Shown here: positions 43,366-55,669 of the stretch, piece after piece | Layout of the letters: the number at the start of each line of letters is the position of its first letter | Position numbering within the stretch: position 1 is the first letter of the stretch | From: Pyrenochaeta sp. MPI-SDFR-AT-0127 | Lineage: Eukaryota > Ascomycota > Dothideomycetes > Pleosporales > Cucurbitariaceae | DNA length: 64,000 bases | Assembly (NCBI GenBank): GCA_020747015.1 | Contig: JAGTJM010000068.1 | Location: 62,001-126,000 of the forward strand | Direction: 5' to 3' | Notes under the pieces: generated by a model | What the model saw: the letters and a program-made list of their open reading frames with translations, nothing else | The model's database searches: none | What the model was told of the DNA's origin: nothing | Made by a program: the position numbers and the translations under genes

Positions 43366-43905
43366 AGTAGTAATTCTGGCAACGAAGCTTTTTCGAAATC
43401 TCAAGATCTGGTCATCGAGACATAGGCAGTGTGAAGCGAAAGTCGTGAAAGAGCGCTGCGAACGCTGCGATTCTCGGGCATAGAAGCGCTCTACAACCAT
43501 CCTTGTCGCTCGGTAAATAACCTCTTCGGTGGAGCTTCCCGAAAGAGAGACTGTGCAGAAGATTAGCGCCTTCTTCCTTGATGCATGCACGTTGGCGAAG
43601 GCTGACGTCAATCATCAGGCTGCGATACGGGGGAAATGTGAGAGACCGTCACACAGCAAGGAACAAGTCTGTGCACATAAATGCCCGTCTATGACGTAGG
43701 GAGATGTAAATAGTAAGCATATGGTACCATGACATTCTGTCAGCTATTAGGACTTACCTCCATGTTTCTGGAGCACAGGTCCGTTATTTAAAGAGCCTTA
43801 GAAGCTAAAAAATATGATGAATAACCAAATGTTGTATGGGTACGTCCTTTGGCCCGTGGTCAATGTAGTCATCCGAGTATGCTACCCTTACCTGTCTCTC
43901 AAAAG
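43366..43905. other. Spacer between the two paralogues
   Basis: 540 bp, containing the promoter of paralogue A and the 3' end of paralogue B. The open frame continues upstream of 43365 to 43611 but has no protein-like content. Confidence 0.5.
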
Positions 43906-46556
43906 TCACGCTTCCCCGTCAGCCGCAACAACGTCCGCAATATCTTGGCCATGCCTTTCTAAGGCGCGACACCATTCTCCCCAACAGTCATACTTCTTTG
44001 CGTTTTGGGAAGTCGTCCAGCCATGTTTATCGCGGTGGTGAATATCTGCTCCAGCTCCTAGCAAAAGACAGAGCTTCTCCTCTGTTATCTCCGACCAGCT
44101 ATGCTTTGAAGTTGAACGGAGCAACGATTTTGAGTACATGGCGAGTTGAATCGCATCGCGCCCTTGATCATCCGTCGCATCAGGATTTGCGCCGAACTCG
44201 AGAAGGAGCTGTATAAACAGGGAAGACGGATAGCCAACTTGAATAAGGCCACTGAGAAGGGGAGTGCGACCGGCTTCGTCTTGTTGCTCAATGTTGAGGT
44301 TCTGTTCCTTGAGATAAGTTGTCCAATTCTGCAAGAGCGAGCGAGCTTGTGTATGGCTATCGAGCACACTTTTTTTAGGGGTAGGAATGGAGGCCATGCA
44401 TAACAAGCCAGCTAAAATAGTATCAGGCATGTACGTCTGCTCCTTCATACTGTCTAAAACCTTCCTATATGCGTCGACGCTTACATTCGAAGAGCCCAAA
44501 TATGATAAACTAAGCCCTCTTGTATAGCCGAGCAGTGCACTATAATCACCACTATAATAATTAAGCGGCTGAGTTCTTTGACTGTAATATGCAACTCACT
44601 CGATGTTCGATAGTCCAACGCCATTACTGTCGAGGTATTGCAGCAACTCTGCTCGTCCGAATCTGACAATGTACTAGGTAAAACCAAATCAGTCAGCCCA
44701 ATGTTCCTTTCTTCAGTAAAGTGACAAAGACACCTTGAATACGGGGTGAATATCGCGAACTGGCTCTGCGCTTCCTTTAAGTAGCTTGATAGAACTAGCA
44801 GCTAGAGCTCAAAATGGCGACCGCAACTCACGTATATGCAAAGGTTTATCCCGCAGATGCTGACATGATATGGCGAGACCTTTCCCGTTCGAAGAGCAGA
44901 ATCAACATCTTTTATCGAACCGTCCCGAAATAGGCTTCGGTACAATTGGTCATACTCGGAGAGGTCAACAACGTTGAATGCATTTAGCTGAACATGCAGT
45001 TTTGGTTGTGTTTGTTGTGCTACAACTTCCGCAAATCGGATATCGATGAGCAGAGACGATTTGTGATGGCGAGGTATGAAGTTCAAGTGAGCGTCGAAAT
45101 ATTCATCATCGCTTATGGAAATTGTACTTTGTGGAAGAATCGAGATACGAATTAGGCCAGAGTCAATCTCAACAGCTACCGTCATTAGATTAGGCCGCTC
45201 GTGCTGTTTTTCAATTGGCTCGGCATCTGCGCTGTTATCAATGTCGGAATTTCTTGTGATTCTGTACCGATCAGTGCTAATGAAACTAGTCCGTTTGCGA
45301 GTCGGTCGCTTGCTTAAACCGTAGAGCCACCGATCAAACGATGAAGCCGTAGACATGGGGTGCCGAGCTGCCTCCTCCTGTGTAGCAGATGCTACGAGGT
45401 GCTGAAATCGGGATCGTAGTTTGATGATGTAACAGGGAGGTATTCGAGTGGGTCTTTGTGTGAGAATAATCTCGATGGCCGAGTCTAGTTGCGCTCGTAG
45501 CGGAAGGAGGTATGCTACGACCATATCTCTCCTGTCTCCCATGTAGTGTATCACATTACCGCTCTCTTTAGTGATATTTGGACCAATATTAGTAATAGCC
45601 TCATGTAGATGGGCAATTTTCGACGAGATTCGTTCTTCAAAACCGGGACGGTTTGCCACCAGGAGACTTCTAGTCTCGTTATGTCTTCTGATTGAGTTAC
45701 GGTTGGAGATACTCAATTGCTTCCGGATAAGTACTAACTGGTCCTGTTGCTGCTTCGAAGACAGACAGGACGGAGCATGGCCACGTGAACTCCCATATTT
45801 GTTGAGTTTCGAGCCCAGGACGGATTCATTGTGCTGTTGTATAGTTCTTTGCATGATTCGATGCTGATCGCGCATTTCGAGTAAAAGAGTCTCCCTAAGT
45901 GCATTCACCCTTGAGGTCATCTTCTCAGAGCATTTCTGAACAGTATCTTCAATATTCCAGTGCTCCAGAGTCGAGAGTTGACTGCCGTAGATCTCTAGTC
46001 AGTGTCTGATCGCCCAGATTATGAATGATTCCACATACCTATTAGCAATTGTCAACCCGCTGATTAGGATGAACTTGGTACGCTCTAGGTTTGTTATGGC
46101 TACCGCCACCTGGCGCTTCTCCAATACAAATTGGAAGTTTCTCCACGATCGACCAATTTTCGAGTGCTTTAGGGAGAGCTGATCCAGGATTTTGAGCTCA
46201 CGAGAGAGTGCCCCAATCGCAGATGATAATTGCGCGCCACACTTATCATTCTTCAGCGCAGTCGAACCGTCTTTGCGCATCCGTTCTCTCTGCCCCTTTT
46301 GACTTCGATCCTGCTTCACCACTTCTGATCCAGTCGCATTCGTTCCATGATGCGCACCTATAGCTTCTAGGTAGCTATAATACGCATCCGCTAATAATGT
46401 GTTCTCATCAACAAAGTCGCGGAGGCTCCTGATTTGTGCGGGCGCATCTGCAAGTTCAGCAAGAAACCTACTGACCTTGAACCCAGTCTCTACGACATTA
46501 CTCGTAAAGGCCATGAAAGGTACAGTAGCAGTTGCTACCTCAAGAACTATAGACAT
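43906..46556 (-). CDS. HeLo-like/SesA-type N-terminal domain protein with ankyrin repeats, paralogue B
   Basis: Multi-exon protein, about 800 aa. It begins MSIVLEVATATVPFMAFTSNVVE with FLAELADAPAQIRSLRDFV, then LSRELKILDQL and the closing ITNLERTKFILISGL. The coiled-coil exon carries RETLLLEMRDQHRIMQRTI. The shared globular block reads MGDRRDMVVAYLLPLRAQL, EEAARHPMSTASSFDRWLYG and IKDVDSALRTGKVSPYH. A small exon gives RAELLQYLDSNGVGLSNIE. The C-terminal exon (44499-43906) shows ankyrin-type units: DEAGRTPLLSGLIQ, LLEFGANPDATDDQGRDAIQLAM and LLLGAGADIHHRDKHGWT. Blocks and exon order match paralogue A about 540 bp downstream. Possible allorecognition or innate-immune-like function; no experiment is known to me. 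Confidence 0.8.
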
Positions 46557-48936
46557 GACAGCAGCGGAACTTAGGCATCAGAGTGAAGGCTTCACACGAA
46601 GTCGGGCTGAGCTACCAATGGGTGAAATGCGGAACTGGAAGTGAAGAGATAGGCTATGTTCGACAGCGCGCCTACTTTGGATTGAGTTAACGTGGTCAAT
46701 ACTTGGAAAGACTCAGTTGTGGTCCTCCCCTCGTACTTATGGTTTTCCGGTGGGCACTGGACGATGAGCTACTGCGAACTTCGAGCGTATGAACAGACGG
46801 CCTACCGCGCCATCTTAGTCGTTCAGGCATGCGAGGCAAACGCACAAGTTAGGTGAAACCTCCTAGCTGCCGTTGCTTTCTCTTACTCGCCAAAGTACGC
46901 CATAGCTATTGGGCATTTTCCAACCTTGGCGAAACACGGGACGATGAGGGCTGAAAAGGCAAGGAAGCCTGAACATGAATGGGTCACTCGCGGTCAGATA
47001 CGTTCGTTATGTGATGACCCAAGGCAGATCGGGTGGTTAATGCGAGGGGAGCTGGCATCTGACTGGCCCAGCGATTCGCAGAGAGCAGAATATCTGAGGC
47101 CAAGAGCGGGGTACATTGAGGAGGACCACGAATCTGCCTGGAACTGCCGTAAACAAGATTTGGAGAACGAGTTTAGTCATAGTAAGCGCTCTAATTCGAA
47201 AGAAGCTCGAGAAGAGGCCTGAGGCATGGACAAGGGCGTTCATCTTGTCCCTGCCCTTAGGAATATCTTCCTTTGATGTGCTGCGCATAGAACACGAAAA
47301 GGGATCTGTAGAATCTATAGAATGCTAGTGGTCATTGAAATACAAGACTACATTCATTTGTTTCTCTCGCGCATTTTCTGGTCGACGCCAATCAAGACAG
47401 GATTTGTTATCGCAGTTGTGCAAAGGTGCAAAATGGTTGTTGTAATCGTCGACGACTGTTATTTTGAGCAAACGCGCCCCACTGAAGCCGAGACAGCATC
47501 TTTTGTAATTACTTTCTGCAGAATCAGAAGTCTCTCAACTTTGGAACAAGCGTCGACGTCCATGTCAAGAGAGCTAGAGGCACGAATCCTCCCGATATCT
47601 CCACAGCTAATTAGCGCATGCAGGGCACAGCCCACCCCGCACTTTTCTCCTCCGTTGGCTGTCCTTACTCTAATCATAGCACCTCAATCTTCTTCATCTT
47701 GTTCACACTACAGTGTAGACTGTCAACACTATCCTCCAAATATTTCATGAAACATGAAATGCTGTCGGTCAGCAACCGCACAGTGCCGGTTCCCGAAACG
47801 GTTTGAAACCCAACTACGCCTCTGCAAAATCTCCGAAAGCAGTCAGCGGGAGGAAGGCGCCATACCCGCGCTCTAGGACCTCTTTTTCGGATCATACTAC
47901 TGCTTATTTTATGAGGGTCTTGATGCTGTTGGGAAATTGATATGTTCTTCCTACCAACTTAACCCCTTATAACCTACTTCATCGCACAACTTAAGATCGT
48001 AATTTGCAAGCTGTATCCTAGCCACGGCCTTTACACCTTCCATCCCAGTGTACCTAGGAATTTCCTTACAGTTCATTGCAAGCTATGGTATGATTTTGAC
48101 AGCGATGTTCTGAGCTTCGATGCGCCTCTCCCGCACCAGCCCCAAGGTTACAGTTGCACAGCATTCAAAGTCCGTCTTGGTCCCCGTAGCGCCCGGTCTC
48201 ATCCCTGATTGAACTTAGCGCAATGCACCGTCCTACCTGGAAGGTGTTCAGCGGCCCCAGATTACGCTGTGGATCACTTTGGATGAATACGATACAGCCC
48301 TACCATTCACTTAAGTAAATTTCCATGTAGCAAGTAGAAATCTTGGATAGTCATGAAGGTGGAAGGTGCTACCACAGCCGTGGGGGCGAAATTTAACATG
48401 CTCTCTGTTGCAAGATAAAATGAAATTGCTCGCATGTACACGAAGGGTTATATCCGCGCATCGATTGACCTGGATATACCCTGGATTGCGTACTGGCTTT
48501 GCGCTCGAGTTCGAAGTCCATGGCTGGTGATTGGGTGCGTGAGATCCAACATCCCCACGCCACAACTCCACTCTGCGCAGCCCAGTCGGTTGGTGTTCCA
48601 ATACGCATTCCGCAAATTGTTCTCATGCCGTTCAACTACAATATCAGGTTCCTTTGTGCCGGTAGCTGTAGCACATGGGGGACACTAGACATACGAATTC
48701 CCCCTTGCTGCTTACCGGCACTACTCGACCGCATGCTGCACGGTATATTAATGGCCACGTCCAACGAGGCTGTACTTCCCGACGCAAAGGTCCTTGATGA
48801 ACGGCCAGAGAATAGTGCCGCATGTTTCCTTGGCTTTGAAGTAGTGGCCGTTTGGTGCAACAAAGTGATCCTGCTGAAAAGACAAGGCAGCCCCCTCCAC
48901 GACAACGACATCTGCGATTAGTCCCTGGACGTCAAG
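46557..48936. other. 2.4-kb gap without a supportable gene
   Basis: Several 70-140-codon frames on both strands (46926-47222, 47322-47750, 48499-48921 plus; 47459-47895, 48311-48911 minus) have no recognisable domain or convincing splice joins. An undetected small gene is possible. Confidence 0.4.
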
Positions 48937-50030
48937 ATGAACAGTACTAGGCTAACACCGGAGTACCTAGCTGAGGATAACAGCGCGCCGCTTCTGGGAA
49001 CCTGCATTACCTTCCTCGTCCTGGAAACGATAGTTATCACCTTACTTCATGTTTCACGGTATTTTGGGAGAGGCGAGAGAGCGAACATGTCGATGGAGAT
49101 CCTTATGACACTGACATACATTGTATGCGTGTCTAAAATCACAAATGCAATCTGTATGCTCCCCTACGACAATCCAACCATCCATCACAAGCTGACGGCA
49201 CATCGATAGTGATGATCAGGATTGGCGGCGCTGGTCGCCATCTCAGAGCCCTACCACGACCTACGATCACCAACGCTTTGAAACTCAACCTCGTATCACA
49301 AATCGTCTGCCCATTGACAACATCGCTGTCGAAACTTGGTGTGCTGTGTCTGTTCCATCGTATTTTCGGTCAAGCATCCAAAGCATATCGCATGGTCATC
49401 AAGACAACATTCGGGCTCGTACTGGTTATCGTAGTCGTCCAAGTCCTCATACCGTTTGTCAATTGTCGCCCATTCTCTAGAAATTGGAATCCCAACGGCC
49501 CTGGAAGTTGCGCCATCCTAGGGCTCTCGCTGTGGCGATACCTCAGCATCCCAAATGTTTTCACGACATTTATCGTTGTTCTCATACCCGTACCGGCGCT
49601 GGCCAAGCTCAAAGTCTCACGTGCAATGAAAGCAGGACTTGCCGTTATTTTTGGCGTGTGCATCATTGGGGTCGTCGCGGCAATCATGCGTTTGCAGGCT
49701 TTCTTGAGAGTCACCAATTTCAGCGATATTACATATGAGAATGTGAGGCCGATGTGCTGGACGATCGCAGAGTCGGGAATCTATCTTGTAGCGGGTGTCA
49801 TGACAACGCTGAAGCCTTTGCTGAAGAAACTGTTCAAAGGTACAAGGTTCGAGAGGGTGCTGACAGGCAATTCGAAATCAAGACAATCCGGGAGTTGGGG
49901 CAACAAGAGGTTCAGTCGCATGTGGCTCAGAGGTGCAGAGCCGGTGCCGATGGTGATGAAGGAGCATCGATCGCACTCGGATGCCAGTGGCGATGGAGTA
50001 TCCTTGGTAAGAGCGGAGCTATTAAAGTAA
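48937..50030 (+). CDS. Fungal rhodopsin-domain integral membrane protein (SAT4/PTH11-like), second copy
   Basis: Two exons, 48937-49153 and 49210-50030, join in frame (SKITNAI|LMIRIGGAGRHL) to about 345 aa. Family marks are TM1 ITFLVLETIVITLL followed by HVSRYFGRG, TM2, GGAGRHL, TM3 with NLVSQIVCPLTTSLSKLGVL and LFHRIF, FVNCRPFSRNWNP with the conserved Cys, SIPNVFTTFIVVLIPVPAL, the RLQAFLRVTNFSDITYENVRPMCWTIAE region split over TM6-TM7, and a Ser/Arg-rich cytoplasmic tail. It is clearly different in sequence from the first copy at 4345-5741. Function is that of putative plasma-membrane receptors or unknown. The neighbouring permease is convergent with it. Confidence 0.88.
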
Positions 50031-50226
50031 AGTGAGGCGGTAGAGCGGAGGCGTGATGATACCCAGATGAGAAGAAGGGCACCGGTGGCTCACATGAATG
50101 AACGAACGAGGAAATAATATTCTATATTGTAGCTTTATGCTCCGAGCTTGTACAGATTACTTGTACTGTTGGATTACAGTCTATTAATAATCAAAATGAC
50201 GAGATTCCTCCTTCTGCGCTTGCATG

Positions 50227-51913
50227 TCACCTGGAGCGAATTTTACTGATAAGGGTGCCAGTCACTAGAAGACCAGCGAGAACCCCACTTTGGACAGGTG
50301 AAAAGATGGCAGAGCGTAATATGACAAGCGTGCCAACAATGACGAAGGAGATAGGAAGAAGGACATTTGGGCGGTATGGTCGATAGAGTTGTGGTTCGCG
50401 GCGGCGGAGAATGAGCAGACCAACGACGGTACTCACGTAGAAGACCCATTCAGCCATACCAACGAACGTCAACAGCGCTCGAAAGCTGCCGGTGAGTATG
50501 TATATAAGGGTCACGGTCAAGGCCAGGAGATTCGCATAACTGAAGACTGATGAGCACGGCAGAAAACGGTGAACCTGTAAACATACATGGGAGCATCAAA
50601 CTTTGAAAGTGTACTATCATCATTCGCTTCCATCTTGCGTAAAGCCGGCAATCCTCGCCTGCCAAAGATCGCCGGAAGGTAGTTTCGCTGAGCTGCGGCC
50701 ATCGTCAATCTGCCCACAGAAAAGACGTTGCTTGTGATTGAGCCGGCACACGAAACAGCGACTAGAATAGTGATGACAATGCCGGCAGGTCGACCAAAAA
50801 GCGAAGTGGCGGCAGTGACAGCAACCGCATTGTTAGCACTCAGTATGTTCCACGGTACAAGGATGTAGTAAGCAACGTTGACAAGCTCGAATGAGACCAG
50901 AACCACGACCATAGCGGCTTTGATAGCCTTTGGAAGCGCACGGCCAGGATTTCGTATCTCACTCGCGACAATATTAGCCTGAAATTTAATGTTAGTCATC
51001 GTGAGTGGCAGTGTTGTGAATGAAGATGAGGAAGACCGGGTGCTTCTGCACGCCCGAATAATGAACTCACATTGTCCCACCCATCATACGCCCACAGGCC
51101 TCCGTAAATGGCTGCACAGTAGTGACCGTAACGATCCCAGGAGCCCATGGATGTCCAGTCTATTGTATGTCCTTCAGATACCGTGGGTCGAGTCTGGAAC
51201 CAGTTCTTTGAGTACCAGTCACTGGATCCAGACAGAGATGAACTAGGGTTCGCCAAGTGTGCTATGACCGCAATAAACCCTCCAATAACTATTAAGCCTA
51301 CAGTGGAAAGCTTGAAGACGGTGAATGACTCGCTTAATCGCAATGTAAACCTAGTGTTGATTGAGTTGAGCAGGACCATGGACACAAACGCCAATGCAGC
51401 AATGGGCTTGAGAAGTCCCGGATCAAGGGTACCACCTGAACTGGCGGAGCTGACAGAACCTATCGACTCTGCTATTACGATACTCTGAATGGCCATGGAC
51501 GAAGGCTTCACGGCCATTATGTAAATCCATGCCATAAGAAAAGCGGCAGTGTCACCAAACACATGGCGAAGATATTCCTGCATGCCTCCATTGAGAGGCA
51601 AGGCAGCACCCAACTCTGCAAATGATGCGGCTCCTGCCCACGATAATAGACCGCCAAGGGCCCATACTAACAGCGCTACACCGGGTGAGGGCACGTTGCT
51701 ATCCACTTGAGCTGGCGAGGCGAAGATCCCAGACCCTATCTGCAAGGTAACGAGCACAGCAAAGGCATGGCGTGTAGTGAGCTGCTTTGGTAGTTGTGGG
51801 GCTTCGCCTGATGCTGAGGAGGGTCGTCTGGCAAGAAGCGGTTCCGATTCCGTGGCGTTGGGTTTGGGTGCAGTGTGCTCGTCAGAGCGACTTGCTTCGT
51901 GAGGGTCGTCCAT
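50227..51913 (-). CDS. APC-superfamily amino-acid permease (LAT / methionine permease-like)
   Basis: Multi-exon transporter of about 500 aa with roughly 12 membrane helices. The cytoplasmic N-terminus MDDPHEASRSDE leads to TM1 FAVLVTLQIGSGIFASPAQV, the substrate- and ion-site helix of APC transporters (GSGIF). Then come LLSWAGAASFAELGAALPLNGG, INTRFTLRLSESFTVFKL, YGGLWAYDGWDN joined to ANIVASEIRNPGRALPKAI (the TM6 block and the following E..NP.R loop), SNVFSVGRLTMAAAQRN and, after another intron, TVVGLLILRRREP..YRPYR, a common LAT C-terminal signature. An in-frame Met at 51982 would lengthen the N-terminus by 23 residues. Likely imports neutral or sulphur amino acids at the plasma membrane; the substrate is inferred from family only. 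Confidence 0.88.
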
Positions 51914-51982
51914 CTCTGGTTCACCTTTGCCACAAATTGGTGCAGAAAAGAGATCCAGGCTGTGCTGTGTAGTATTGATCAA

Positions 51983-52659
51983 TTGTTGACCGGTCGGCGG
52001 CGTGCACAGCTAATTTGACTATTTCCCGTCATTGAGATTTGTGATTGACGCTAGAAGTGGGGTCACGAGGCAGGCTTCACTTCGTTCTCCAGACTTTTCG
52101 GGACAAAGGCGTGCGTAGAGGCAGCATATGATCAGCCAGGGCGAAGATATGAATTAGTGAGCGAGTGAATGGCACGAGATTGAATGTTGCGTGTCGAGGA
52201 CGGGGATTGGACGCCCGAGCGTGCCTGCCCGCCACAGCTGTGTGTTGCTTGGCATCGTTAGAATCCGCACTGGGCAGCAACCCACCAAGAAGGCCCATGA
52301 ACTCGACGCCGCCAAACATAGACCATATCACGACCCATCCACCACACTAGCAGATACCGATCCGAGGGCAGACAGCTCTTCTCCTAATTCTCTTCCCCTC
52401 GACTCCCCCGCTGCTGCTGTCGCCCGCGCTGCCCTGACACCCCTCCTCGCTACCTCGCTACCTCGCCAGCAGCAAGTACGTCAACACCACGACTGCGCTT
52501 GAGCTCCACCACCCCGCAATCACACGCTCACAGACCGTCAGGAGCAGCCAAATCCACCCTCCTCCTCTAACATTTGCGACTTGCGCTGTCCTCGATTCCA
52601 CCGCAGGCTGCCCGTAGCCTCGAATTCGCCTCCTGGCAGCTCAACACAACACCTCCACC
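51983..52659. promoter_or_regulatory. Divergent promoter, permease / PP2A scaffold gene
   Basis: About 680 bp. The last 250 bp before 52660 are pyrimidine- and C-rich (CCTC, CACC), typical of promoters and 5' UTRs of highly expressed fungal housekeeping genes. Confidence 0.45.
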
Positions 52660-54853
52660 ATGGACCCAAATCAAAACGATGAGCTCTACCCAATCGCCGT
52701 GCTCATTGACGAACTGAAGCACGACGATGTCATTCTGCGATTGAACGCAATCCATCGCCTCAACACCATCGCCCTTGCTCTAGGCGCCGAGCGGACGCGG
52801 GAGGAGCTCATACCTTTCTTAGACGGTGAGGCTCAGCGGAACATTTGAGACATATCCACAAAAAGCTAACGGGTTGTTCAGAATCTGTCGAGGATGAAGA
52901 TGAAGTTCTGACCGCACTGAGTGAGGAATTGGGCAAGTTCGTCGAGTACGTGGGAGGCCCAGAGCATGCGCATGTGCTCCTCTCACCCCTTGAGAATCTT
53001 GCCGCAATAGAAGAGCCTCTTGTCCGGGAGAAGGTGCGCTTGATTCCATCCAATATTTGTCCTCACTGCTAACATATATAGGCTGTTGAATCGCTCAATA
53101 AGATCTGTGAAGAGTTGTCGCAGCAGCAGATCGAAGATGCCTTCATCCCCCTCGTCCTCCGCCTGTCGAAAGCCGACTGGTTTACCTCTAAGATCTCTGC
53201 GACCGGTCTTTACCAGACGCCATACACGCGAGCCACACCACCGTCGCAAGAAGCCCTCAGACAGCACTACGGTCAGCTCGTGCACGATGACACCCCTATG
53301 GTACGGAGACAGGCAGCGAACAACCTCGCCAAGTTCATCAAGGCCATGCCGCCCTCGATTGTCATCGAAGAGATGATTCCGCTTTTCCAGCACCTTGCCG
53401 CAGATGACCAGGATAGCGTCCGGCTTCTAACAGTTGACATTCTCATTGCGATCGCGGAGGCAGTACCCAAAGAGCAGCAATCGAGCCACGGTGTCTTGCT
53501 TACTGCTTTGCGGAGTCTGTTCGAAGACAAGAGCTGGAGGGTGCGATACATGGTCGCAGACCGATTTGAGAAGGTGGGTTTGCATTGCAGACAAGACATT
53601 GTCCTGGCTAACGCAGTCTAGATTGCGAAAGCGGTTGACGAGGAGGTTGTCAACCGAGACCTTGTTCCAGCGTTTGTGAAGCTCCTCAAAGACACAGAGG
53701 CGGAGGTCCGCAGCGCAATTGCGGGACAGATTCCAGGCAAGTATTCACGTGCATTAAACCTTGTGTGGTATTCCTAACAAGCATTGCCAGGCTTCTGCGC
53801 CCTCCTCGAACGCGAAACTCTTCTTCACGATATCATGCCCAGCATAGAAGAATTGGTCTCGGATCAATCACAACATGTGCGCGCTGCTCTTGGCACTCAG
53901 ATCAGTGGGCTAGCCCCAATTCTTGGGAAGGAAGAGTAAGTCATTACCTACGCGTGACCACGTGCCCCCTGCTTACCTATACTAGGACCATCTCACATCT
54001 TCTTCCGATGTTCCTCCAGATGCTTAAGGACGAATTCCCTGATGTTCGACTAAATATTATCTCGAAGCTTGAGTCTGTCAACAACGGTAAGCTCATTGCA
54101 TTCTTTGCTATGGGAATCATGGCTAATCTGAAGCAGTCATTGGTATTGAGCTTCTCTCTCAATCTCTCCTTCCCGCCATTGTCCAGCTTGCCGAGGATAA
54201 GCAATGGCGCGTCCGGCTGGCCATCATTGAATACGTCCCTCTTCTCGCGTCGCAACTGGGCGTCAAGTTTTTCGATGAGAAGCTTAGCAGCCTGTGCATG
54301 AGCTGGCTCGGCGATACCGTCTTCTCGATTCGTGAGGCATCGACTCAGAACTTGAAGAAGCTTACTGAGGTATTTGGCGTCGAGTGGGCCAATGATGCTA
54401 TCGTACCGAAGGTCATGGCTATGGGCCAACATCCCAACTACCTTTACCGAATGACCACGTGCTTCGCAGTTTCGGTAAGAATTCCATTCCAAGTTCCTGT
54501 ACACATGCTGACCTTCCCAGACCCTCGCGCCTGCTCTCAGCCTTGACGTCATCGAGCAGTCGATTCTCCCCATGATGGACAAGCTCGTCAACGACGACAT
54601 CCCCAACATCCGCTTCAACGTCGCAAAGTCATACGGCCAATTAATTGCCACGTTGAAGCAGCTTCCCGAGCAAGGCACCGTTATTGCTCTGGACAAAGCA
54701 GGAACACCGGGTCAAGGTTGCCCAAAGGCGACAGATCTCATCACCAAGAGCATCTTACCCAATCTGGAGAAGCTGCAACAAGATGATGATGTAGATGTCA
54801 GGTATTTTGCAACAACAGCAGCCCAGAGTTTCACGGAAGCTATGCAGACTTAG
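52660..54853 (+). CDS. TPD3: Protein phosphatase 2A regulatory subunit A (PR65 scaffold)
   Basis: About eight exons encode about 600 aa composed of HEAT repeats. The start MDPNQNDELYPIAVLIDELK and LRLNAIHRLNTIALALGAERTREELIPFLD are diagnostic of PP2A subunit A. Later repeats are also clear: DDTPMVRRQAANNLAKF, DDQDSVRLLTVDILIAIAE, FEDKSWRVRYMVADRFEKI, DTEAEVRSAIAGQI, EFPDVRLNIISKLESVN, EDKQWRVRLAIIEYVPLLA, GDTVFSIREASTQNLKKL, and NDDIPNIRFNVAKSY close to the end. This scaffold holds the catalytic C and regulatory B subunits together in cell-cycle and polarity control. The first intron follows FLD near 52826, and the gene keeps frame through small introns to the stop at 54853. No defects. Confidence 0.95.
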
Positions 54854-55282
54854 GAAGTTTTGGTGCATCCAAGTACTCGGGTCATTGGGGTGGAATGAAG
54901 TCATGATAAGCATTTGCGCATGGGTTATGAAATGATAGACCGGAGTGGGTGAAGAGCAAAGCGTAGGACTTGTTTGGTCAGTTTTGAGAGAGTTTGAGCA
55001 TTGCCGTGAAACGAGGAGCGAGGGGAAGAAAAGCCCGTATGAAAGGTAACTGGGCGACTTCGAACATAGCCAACAAGATTACCCTGTTAGATTCATCATG
55101 CGCCTTGTTCGCAATGCATTGTTGAATGTCAAGGGCCGATTCCAACCCCTGTGAAAATCACCAGAACACAAGCATGGGGGATGTGAGTTTGTTTTTAAGT
55201 TTGCTTTCGAGTAATTAGCTATGTAGCTTTTATGCATTGCTCCAGGCCACTTGGCGCCTTGTCTTCTATACAGTGTTATTCT
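54854..55282. other. Tail-to-tail spacer
   Basis: About 430 bp between convergent ends of the PP2A scaffold and glutaredoxin genes. No gene seen. Confidence 0.6.
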
Positions 55283-55669
55283 TTAGACAGCACCAGCTTC
55301 CTTGAGCAAGTTGGGTAGCTGGCTCTTCTTCGACTGTAGATCCGAGTTTCCACCAATGTGTTTCTGGGCAATGAAAATGTTCGGGACGGTGGTCTGGCCG
55401 GTCAATTCGCCAAGCGTGGACTGGATAGCTGATCCATCATCTATGAACGTTGCAGTATTAGTTTCCATTTCCCTGAGAAGACCAAAAAATCTGGCGATAG
55501 GATTACTGGTGTACATACCAACCTGGTCCAATTCAATGGCATAAAACTTTGCGCCGCTCTCGCTGAGAAGCTGCTTTGCGGCACGGCAGTACGGGCAATA
55601 CGACTTGGAGAAGACGGCGACGGGGTTCTCGTCGATGATGGACTGGACCTTGGTCTTGGTGGCGGACAT
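55283..55669 (-). CDS. Dithiol glutaredoxin (CPYC type)
   Basis: Two exons encode about 102 aa. The start MSATKTKVQSIIDENPVAVF leads to the active site KSYCPYCRAAKQLL with the redox pair CPYC. The join near 55521/55443 restores IELDQV|DDGSAIQSTLGEL; reading through would insert unlike residues. Further marks are the cis-Pro motif TVPNIFI and the GSH-binding GGNSDLQ. The length and CPYC site are those of classical Grx1/Grx2 proteins, which reduce protein disulphides and glutathione mixed disulphides with GSH and glutathione reductase. No N-terminal presequence is obvious, so the cytosolic form is likely. Confidence 0.93.
   Translation of the reverse strand: MSATKTKVQSIIDENPVAVFSKSYCPYCRAAKQLLSESGAKFYAIELDQVGMYTSNPIARFFGLLREMETNTATFIDDGSAIQSTLGELTGQTTVPNIFIAQKHIGGNSDLQSKKSQLPNLLKEAGAV

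Noticed and set aside
47322..47895. Possible transcription-factor fragment on either strand
   Set aside because: Faint resemblance only; no DNA-binding domain or consistent frame.
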